From Favolaschia claudopus (taxonomy: Eukaryota; Basidiomycota; Agaricomycetes; Agaricales; Mycenaceae): DNA of 64,000 bases. The notes beneath the pieces are model-generated. The model had not been told where the DNA came from, did no database searches, and worked only from the letters and a program-made list of their open reading frames with translations. Positions 56,815 through 64,000 of this stretch are shown here, one piece after another. Numbering within the stretch: position 1 is the first letter of the stretch; each line of letters starts with the position of its first letter. The position numbers and the translations under genes are program-made. The stretch lies in NCBI GenBank assembly GCA_037176885.1, contig JAWWNJ010000154.1:434001-498000 (forward strand), given 5' to 3'.

Positions 56815-59800
56815 ATGGTTGCATCGAAGAGCAAGAAAGTCCTCAATTACACTTATGCTGAGCGTATGTGCCAACAATCGACCCATAGCTACCTATTCTT
56901 CATGGACTTTCGCAGGCGTTCTTGGCTCATTCACTCAGATTCAAAGAGAACATAAGAAACACGCGGTTCATCTCGCTTCTCTGAAGTCACAGGGTGCGTT
57001 GAGCATCTCTCCTCGTCTCGCCCATCTCTGATGCCACCCCCTACTAGTTTTAAAAACCGCCAACGCACGGAAAGACAAGCTTGGACCACATTGGAAGAAC
57101 TGGGTTGGGAAAGCAGTCCACCGTCTGGTCAGTAGTCGTGATATTTTCTCCGCCTCCATTCCCATGCGTGACGTGTCGTTCTCAGGAGGAGGACGGGATA
57201 TTCTCCTCTGAATCTGCGGGTACTGTCGTCCTCACTGCAGGGGGGAAGAAACAGTAATGCCATTCATCTCGCTGCGTATTTGATGCAAACTCAACACTAT
57301 TATATCAGTATACAAGACACACGCCATTCGCTAGGCTTCCCCGCTCACGACAGCTTGTCCTCCGACCAGGAGGACCTGCTCTGGAAGCAGGTCACACATT
57401 CGAACGCCCCTAGACCAGCAGCTTCACCTGTGAAACGACCGCGCCATACAAACCTGTCCGAAGATGAAGACTCTGAGCCTGAATACGTGCCACCTAAACG
57501 CCGCAAGCGCCCACGGACGTCGGTGGCATCCAGCAAGACAAGTGACCCTGCTTTCAAGAAGACTAAAGCCCAGGTGCGCTTCTCGCTCAGTCGCTGAGAG
57601 TTCATGAATCTTTGCTGACAGTAGACCAGTTGATTGAAGAGCTGATGATTTTGAAGCGCGCTCAGGAGGCGGAGCGACTACGGGCAGCCTCCCCTTTGAC
57701 TGAGCTCGAGGAGGACGAGAGCGAGGAGGTTATGCGTCTGAAGGAGATCATCGACCACAAGGACAAGGAAGTACATACTTTGCAGAGTCAACTCAACGCC
57801 AGGAGAAACTCGGTGTACGTATCAATTGTCGCCGGCTCTTCTCGTTCTCACCTCTTCTAGTGACGTCGGGAGCAGAATGTCGACGCCTTTGCGCCCCCTC
57901 CCCAACGCCGTCATTCGCACACACTCAGGCTCCTTCATTAATCAGCTCAGTAAACAACCCACCCCTGCACCAACTGAGCGCGATCCTGACGACCTTGACG
58001 ACGACGCCATGTTTGATGAGCCTGAACCCGAATCTGATTCTGCACCTCCGTTTATCGTTCCTCTTGCCACGCCCGACGCGTCACCTATGAAAGTCAATTC
58101 CAAAAACCAGGTAAATTTTTTCTCATGAGTCGAGATCCCGGCTCACGGATTTAGACATCGTCTCTCGAACAAGCATTCCATCTTCGCAATATTGAATTCC
58201 AGAATCTTGCGCACAAATTATCCGACATTCAATCCCAATATACCGACATGCAGAAGTCGCTTTCCGACAAGAATACCCGCATCTCTACCCTCCAAACTAA
58301 TCTTGCTATGTGTGAAAATCAAATCTCCGACAATGATACCGCCATATCCCGAATCCCTGTTCTTGAACGCGCCAAAGCGGATTTAGAAGCCTCCATGTCC
58401 GAGAAAGCCGCAGAAATCAAGCGTCTCGTTGACGAGAGACAGGCTCTCATGACGAATTTGGAAATCGAAAGGAACAAGACCAAGAACGAGTTGTCCCGTC
58501 TGCGTAACGAGGTCGAGGCTGCGCACACCACAGCCGAATCATCCGAGTCGACTATCGCTTCCCTCCGGAATCAGCTCGAAACTCAGGGTGCTGCTAGTGC
58601 CGAGTTTATCGGCGAGCGTGCACGCCTGGTCGACGAGTTGTCTGCCCAACGAGCTATGACATTGGAGGCTGAGGCGTCGAGCCAGTCGCTGCTGCAGCGT
58701 ATTGCAGAACTTGATCTCCGTATTGACGAGGCTAAGGCGCGGGAGCTTTCTCTCAAGGAGGAAGTCGCTCGAGTCGAAGCCGCCTCCTTGGCTGCGTCAC
58801 AGAAGCTGTCCGAGGCAGAGACGAATAATCAGGGCTTGCTTGCGCGGCTAGCGGAAGCTGACGCCAAGTTGGCGGCTACTAAACGAGTCTTGACGGAGAT
58901 GCGAGCTGGTGCGGAGGCTCTCAGGCCACAGATGGCTGCCCTTGACGAGGCGTTGACGAAACGGATCGCGACGCAGCGTGAGCTCCAGGAGCAGCTGACC
59001 CAGGCTCGGTGCGATGCGGATAACTTGCGCGTGAAGATGGGGATTCTCGAGACAGCCGGGAGTAACCTTCGTGCGACCATAGAGTCCAAGAAGCTCGAGG
59101 CGGAAGAGTTGAGGAAGGAGCTGCTGAACCGGACCAATGCAAATGGGGTGCTGGAGGTGTCGTTGGAGCGGAAGGAGCGGCAGCTGACCGATCTGTCGGC
59201 GGAGAAGGACGAGCTCCAGAGCGCGTTGAAGGAAGTTACCGCGACACTCGAGATAACGCGCAATGCCGAGGCCGATCTTCGAGTGACCCAAGAGAGGAAG
59301 AATGGTCAGCTGGCTGAAGCTGACGCCGCTAAGATGGCGCTGATGGCGGAACTTGCGGCCTCGGCTGCGATGCTGGAGGATACGGCGAGGAAATTACGCG
59401 AGGCCGAAACTCAGGCGGGTTCTCTTCAAACGCAGCTCGTTGCCAGAGTGGATGAAGGGCGCAGTCTACGCGTGCAGCTGGAGGAATCCGACAAGACTCG
59501 CCAGGCGCTGGAGCAAGTTGTCGCTACTGCCGAATCCAAGTACGCTGCCGACATAGCCGAGCGGGATTCCGCCTATCTCGCGCTGGAGGCTTCGCTGTCG
59601 ACGGCTCGGGAGGAAGTATCTCGTCTCACGATGGAAGCGGATAGCTTGCGAAAGGAACGGGAGGACGTCCAGAGCCGCTTGGAGAGTGATGTGAGTCGAA
59701 TGACTGATGCCCTTGAAGCCGAACAACGCCGGGTAAAGACTGTGGAGGAGGAGCGCGAGAATGCTCAAGTGCGAGTACTAGAGCTCGAGGAGGAGCTTCT

Positions 59801-60036
59801 GGCGTTGCAAGCGCTGAAAGACGCCGACGCAGCGACGATAGAAGATCTGAAAGACGTGCTTTCCCAGCTCAAAGCGACGCACATGCAAAGTTTGGCCAAA
59901 TTGGACGATAAGGTCAGTCTCTTTTCGTATCGCTGCTCAGTGTCTGACATGACCGTCCCAGCTCGAGTCTGCGCAGTCAACGCCAGTACCCAGACGACGT
60001 CAATCGAAAATTCCTGGTGCGAGAATCGCGGCATAA
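56815..60036 (+). CDS. Large nuclear-type coiled-coil protein
   Basis: The first exon MVASKSKKVLNYTYAE is followed by VLGSFTQIQREHKKHAVHL, then GPHWKNWVGKAVHRLEEDG, a short conserved-looking basic domain. The middle has a bipartite-like basic patch, PPKRRKRPRTS, and an acidic stretch, DPDDLDDDAMFDEPEPESD. From about 58200 to 59900 one long exon encodes over 500 residues of heptad coiled coil (for example LKEIIDHKDKEVHTLQ, then many LxxxLxxE repeats). The last exon, after a GT-AG intron, ends RRQSKIPGARIAA at 60036. About seven introns lie in the 5' half. I do not recognise the gene. It could be a chromosome or cytoskeleton-associated scaffold, but that rests only on coiled coil and basic patches. 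Confidence 0.8.
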
Positions 60037-61128
60037 GAAAAGAAAAATGAATTGGGAGTTGGTAGCTAGACGGACACTTTTAGTGGCTCGAAGATTGCAA
60101 TTGCGATATGTACGTGTACCTTATTGAAACTGTTGACCAGGAACAGCACGATGAGTGCAAAACCGGATGAAGCAATAGGAACCCAAGAGAATGACGATAG
60201 TAAGCCCCGAGCAGACCGACGCTAACGATCTGCAGACCGACGTGAGTGGCGACGCTGAGATTGAGGTCGCCATGGAAGTTTGAAAATCTGAGACTTTCTT
60301 CCAACTCTTCCTTCATATACGTCAACGAATGGAGATTGAACAAGGGCACGGGATAGGCAGGTTCCGCTTGCGGGCCGATTTCGCCCGGTAGGTCCCTAAC
60401 AACGTGGCGACAACGTGGTCTGTTCCGTCGCTCCTCCCTCTCCGAGTTTTCAACTTTTACTTCCTCTTACTTCCGATGCGCGAGACCGACAACCCCGTAT
60501 TGCCGTAACCCTCAGAAGTCTCTCCAATATTCTGCGTCGTTATGACATACGGAACCGGTGTTTCCCGGGGTAAAACAATCCTCCTCTCGGGCTGAGAACT
60601 ACCAGACAGTAGACTTGAGCAACTTGACGATTCACAGAAGGGGAGGGGACCGGATGAAACAAACCCAATTTTCTCGGTTTCAACGTTTGATTCACGCAGA
60701 TTTACGCGTGATCTACGGTGGTTTCACCGCCACTTGGTCTGCGATAATTGCTTCATTGATGGAGGTGATGGGAGCCATGATTTAGGTTTGGGTCCGCATG
60801 ATCGCAGATGATCGCGCCCAGTCCGTTTTGTTATCTGTGGTTGCTTCAGGGCACATCACTTTATGTCGTAAATATCAATTTTCGTGTCTCCTTCCTCTTC
60901 GAGTCTTGTCCTTTCCCGGAATTGACCTCTGTCGCAGCCGAGCATTCTCTAGTAACCAGCTCTCGCCTCGGTATTCTTCTCCAATTCAGGTCCCGAATTA
61001 CCCGTACTCCAACATAACTACGTTCAACATAGGCTCCGAAGTCGTATTATGTACACCATTCTCCCGTTGGTTAATAAAGTCCGGACGACGAATCTCAAAT
61101 TATCACTTTCCCTTTCTCTTTCCCTTCA
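60037..61128. other. Intergenic region
   Basis: No supportable gene. A short tandem duplication, ACAACGTGGCG ACAACGTGG, occurs near 60400. The right end should hold the promoter of the next gene. Confidence 0.45.
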
Positions 61129-62147
61129 ATGGTTTTCCGTCTGCCTACCCATCTTGACAACCTCATTCCCCCTCCTTCCACTCAGGCACAGTCTGCCTCT
61201 GCAGCCCGACCCTGGCGAGGCACCCTGACTGTGAGGGGAATGAGGGCGTCGGATCCGGGAAGCAACCAGGAGATTCGCGTGACGGCAGTCGAAACTGACG
61301 GAGATAGGTGCGTCCTTATTAGAGGCGAGGCTACAGACGACCAATAACATCTGGCTTATCTGATAGTGACGTTCGTCGTTGGCCCTCCCAGTTCTTCGCC
61401 TATCTCGCGCGCGGTCCCCCTTTACTACAAGAGGTCCGCGCCTGGATTCAGCAGCATGCACCCCCCATTTCTACCTTCATGCCGGACCGTCTGCCCGACC
61501 CAGACGCCAATGTAGTCAATTTGACTAATTTTCGTTCTTTATCGCGCATGCTTTTTGAAAACCAAATTGTAAGTCTCCCAGAGCATCGCTAACAAAACAA
61601 ACCTTTGAGTCATCTAATCCAGGTCGCTATTTCTCCCTGGGGCCCGGACAGCTTTCCAGGAGGCGGGATCATTATTTTCCCCGCCGAACATTCCAGTGCT
61701 TTGCTAGTCGCTGCTTTATTCTTCTCACAATTCCCCGACGTTATCACCTCTCGCTTAAACAATCCCGGCTTGTCGCCCATCGTCACGCACGCCCCGCAAC
61801 ACAATCCTTACGCGCAGCAGCAGCCAATGTCCACCTCACCTTACGCTTCGTCCTCTCGCCAAATTGCATCCCCTACTTCATACAGACCTCAGCGGTCCCA
61901 TCACTCCGGTTCGCTCAGCCCTATCGAACAGCCTATCAGTCGCTCTCGTCAGGAGCACTATCGCTCCTCTGCGTTGTCCTCTCGCGATTCTCATGCCGTC
62001 GCCACCCAGCAGGCGTCTATGATTCCCTCCCCATACGAAGAGGACCCACAATACTCTAACCCTTATTCGACCCATCCTGGCAGCCAGCCAGGTCGTGGCC
62101 ATGGCCACCAACCTCGTTACCCACCTCCGCCATCTCGCGGGGGCTAA
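61129..62147 (+). CDS. Uncharacterised protein, possible Mediator subunit 25 PTOV-like domain
   Basis: The start at 61129 is MVFRLPTHLDNLIPPPS. Introns at about 61307-61366 and 61570-61621 join WRGTLTVRGMRASDP, VRRWPSQFFAYLARG, ANVVNLTNFRSLSRMLFENQ and VAISPWGPDSFPGGGIIIF. PAEHSSALLVAALFFSQFP follows. The C-terminal third is Ser/Pro/Gln/Tyr-rich and disordered, ending RYPPPPSRGG. The order W-x-G-x-L strand, W-P at a loop, LxxLF, GxxIxFP and a hydrophobic LLVAALFF helix is reminiscent of the PTOV/SPOC-type fold of Mediator subunit 25. No von Willebrand A domain precedes it. This assignment is only by pattern. Otherwise the protein is a basidiomycete hypothetical. Confidence 0.6.
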
Positions 62148-64000
62148 TACGCGCACTGTTGCGTTGCTTCTTCTAAACTACTTTCGGCAACGCTACTCTA
62201 GAATTCTACACGACTCCCCCACCCAGTTATTTTCCACTCGATCGTACTCATACTTGTGATACATCGAAGTTTTACCCTCTCGCACCACTGTATCACCAGC
62301 TCTTTCGTTTTCCTAGTTACCCTCCTTATCGATAGGACCCAGAACTCGCCAGTACTCTCCTCGTTACCCTCTTTTGTAGCCACCATTTTGCCCGAAACAA
62401 ATGTATTATTAGCCAGTCCAGTCTCTTTCAATGAATCGATATCCTCTTGATTCAGATTGTCTGTCCATGCTTGAGGCGGAGTAAGCAGTAGTCCTTCGAG
62501 CTGCATTTCTTCCGACCGTTCCACCCCAAACCGCCGGAGGCAAACGGATGAATATTCAGGCATAAGTACGGCGAAAGTAGTCGGTTATCGTTTATACCCG
62601 GTTTGCTCCGAGCAGCGATGTTCAAGTCTTGAGTGACCATATATGTATAATATATTCGAGGTATTGCACTGTATATGTCAGCGCTGACCCCAGCGTGTTA
62701 TTTCATATATTCTTCGACTGTGTGAGATTTAGAGTTCCAAAGTTCGGCATCCTTTTTAGATTGACGGTATAGCTCAAGTATAGCTTCTTCGAAGCAAAAG
62801 AAAGGCATGGATAAGAAGCCTCAGTCAATAATGTAACACGATGACTGATAGTACCTCAGAGAATCTGGGCGGGACCTGGGTCCAGGCCCCGTTGGGTCAG
62901 AAAGAGCAGTCAAAGTTACAGTAAGCCGAAGCCGAAATGATAGATGGAAAACGACGGAACGATGCCTCGTTCTTTTCTGAGAGGGAATAAGCAAGCTAAA
63001 GACTTGTATAAATGGGTAGAGTCTCTAAGTAACAATGTACGACGAACTTCCGACGAATTCCGGCGTTCGAAACGCTTGAACTGGGGAACAGTGAACCGTG
63101 GAAAGACACTGGAGATCAAATGATGTGAGGTCCGAGGTCATCGGATCAAAATGTTGGGGCCGGCTCACGGCCGGCCGCTCCGCCATAGACCCCATTGATA
63201 CCAGATTCCACTTGGGAGCGAGCAATTCAACACTGAGGAGTATATTAGAGCCATTACTACTGCAAAGATCTCTATTCCCAAACGCTGCGTGAAGATTGTT
63301 GGGGACTCCCGAACAAAATCGTCTCGGCACACTCGGCATGTTCGAAATTGTTCGACTTGACACCTCTGAAGTTACTCCATGAAATACATGGCATATTTGG
63401 TGCAATCGTTGAGAAAATGAGAGCAAACTTATTTGAATATCCAGAGACCGAACCAGAACGGTACACTCATGAGACGGAAAAACGGAGCGGGCAGGCGAAT
63501 TATTCCGCCATATCCCAAGTTGGAAAGTACCTGGCTTGGTACTCCGCAGCTCACCGAGCAAATTTCGTGTTTGGTTAGAGTTCAAGCCTGACCTCGACTC
63601 TGACGCTAGCGAAGGCTATGTGCGCTGCGCAACCGTGCGACGTTTTTCCTAAAATGCTAACCTATCCAACACGCCTCGGAGCGGCCATCAAGTTACAAGT
63701 AAATCCTGGCTTGCTCTGCCCAACCAACAAATTTCAAATGGTGGAATTTGCAGCTCATGATTCCCCTCATTCTGATTTCCAAAAAATGTCCTTTTGTATT
63801 GTCCCGCGTCCAGGTCAAATTATTTCTAAGTGGTTCAACTCATGTTCAAATTGCGTCGGGAATCTCTCACGCTGGGTCTCGGCACGCTTCCTTTCTTCCA
63901 CAGTGGAGCCTCTGACCACTAAAAGCGTGTCTATTTTCCGGCATATGTCGACCTCGAGGGCACCGGATTGGAAAGCGACTAAATTAAAGGGCTGTCTTAT
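62148..64000. other. Right-end region without assignable gene
   Basis: Open frames on the minus strand at 62198-62563 and 63025-63585 exist, but neither resembles a family I know. The first overlaps the expected 3' UTR of the gene ending at 62147. A GC-rich palindrome, GGCCGGCTCACGGCCGGCC, lies near 63160. The region may hold decayed sequence or the 5' part of a gene beyond the window. Confidence 0.4.

Noticed and set aside
58829..59291. Two minus-strand frames of about 145 residues
   Set aside because: Antisense shadows of the long coiled-coil exon.

Overview
The window looks like a gene-dense piece of an Agaricomycete (mushroom-type basidiomycete) genome. Almost every gene is split by short introns of about 45-70 nt. 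The gene families are typical of that group: Tup1 corepressor, BTB/POZ pairs, F-box protein, Nha1 antiporter, GH25 lysozyme, CE8 pectinesterase and expanded 4-coumarate-CoA-ligase-like enzymes. I translated the exons by eye and chose splice sites by frame and family conservation. Outer gene borders are firmer than each internal junction.

Layout. 1-2017: 3' part of a secreted-type acidic repeat protein, cut by the window edge. 2410-2740: a decayed RAD52 fragment. 3218-5229: MFS transporter. 6379-7128: small GPI-type protein. 7398-8422: GH25 lysozyme (minus). 9218-11280: RAD52. 11533-14026: two tandem BTB genes. 14444-17527: Na+/H+ antiporter (minus). 19457-20702: dienelactone hydrolase. 20772-37259: four AMP-forming acyl-CoA ligases (called A, B, C, D here) with an enolase-superfamily sugar-acid dehydratase between C and D. 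38703-40261: F-box protein (minus). 42267-44649: Tup1. 45074-46458: pectinesterase (minus). 47035-47961: NmrA-like reductase. 48493-49833: kinase-like protein without catalytic motifs. 50062-52555: fifth ligase (E). 53701-54796: short-chain dehydrogenase. 56815-60036: long nuclear coiled-coil protein. 61129-62147: possible Mediator-type protein. The last 1.8 kb shows no convincing gene.

The most interesting part is the ligase family. All five paralogues carry the same two microexons: 9 nt coding Gly-Val-Glu right after the P-loop motif, and 10 nt coding Gly-Phe-Gln in the hinge (A8) motif. Four of the five end in a canonical peroxisomal PTS1 tripeptide (ARL, SRL, ARL, AKL), while E ends in TKL. 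A and B also share a GC-AG last intron. With the neighbouring dienelactone hydrolase and dehydratase, a reasonable but unproven picture is a locally expanded peroxisomal acyl/aryl-CoA activation locus, perhaps for plant-derived aromatic or fatty acids. Two MITE-like inverted-repeat elements and several small dispersed repeats lie between genes.
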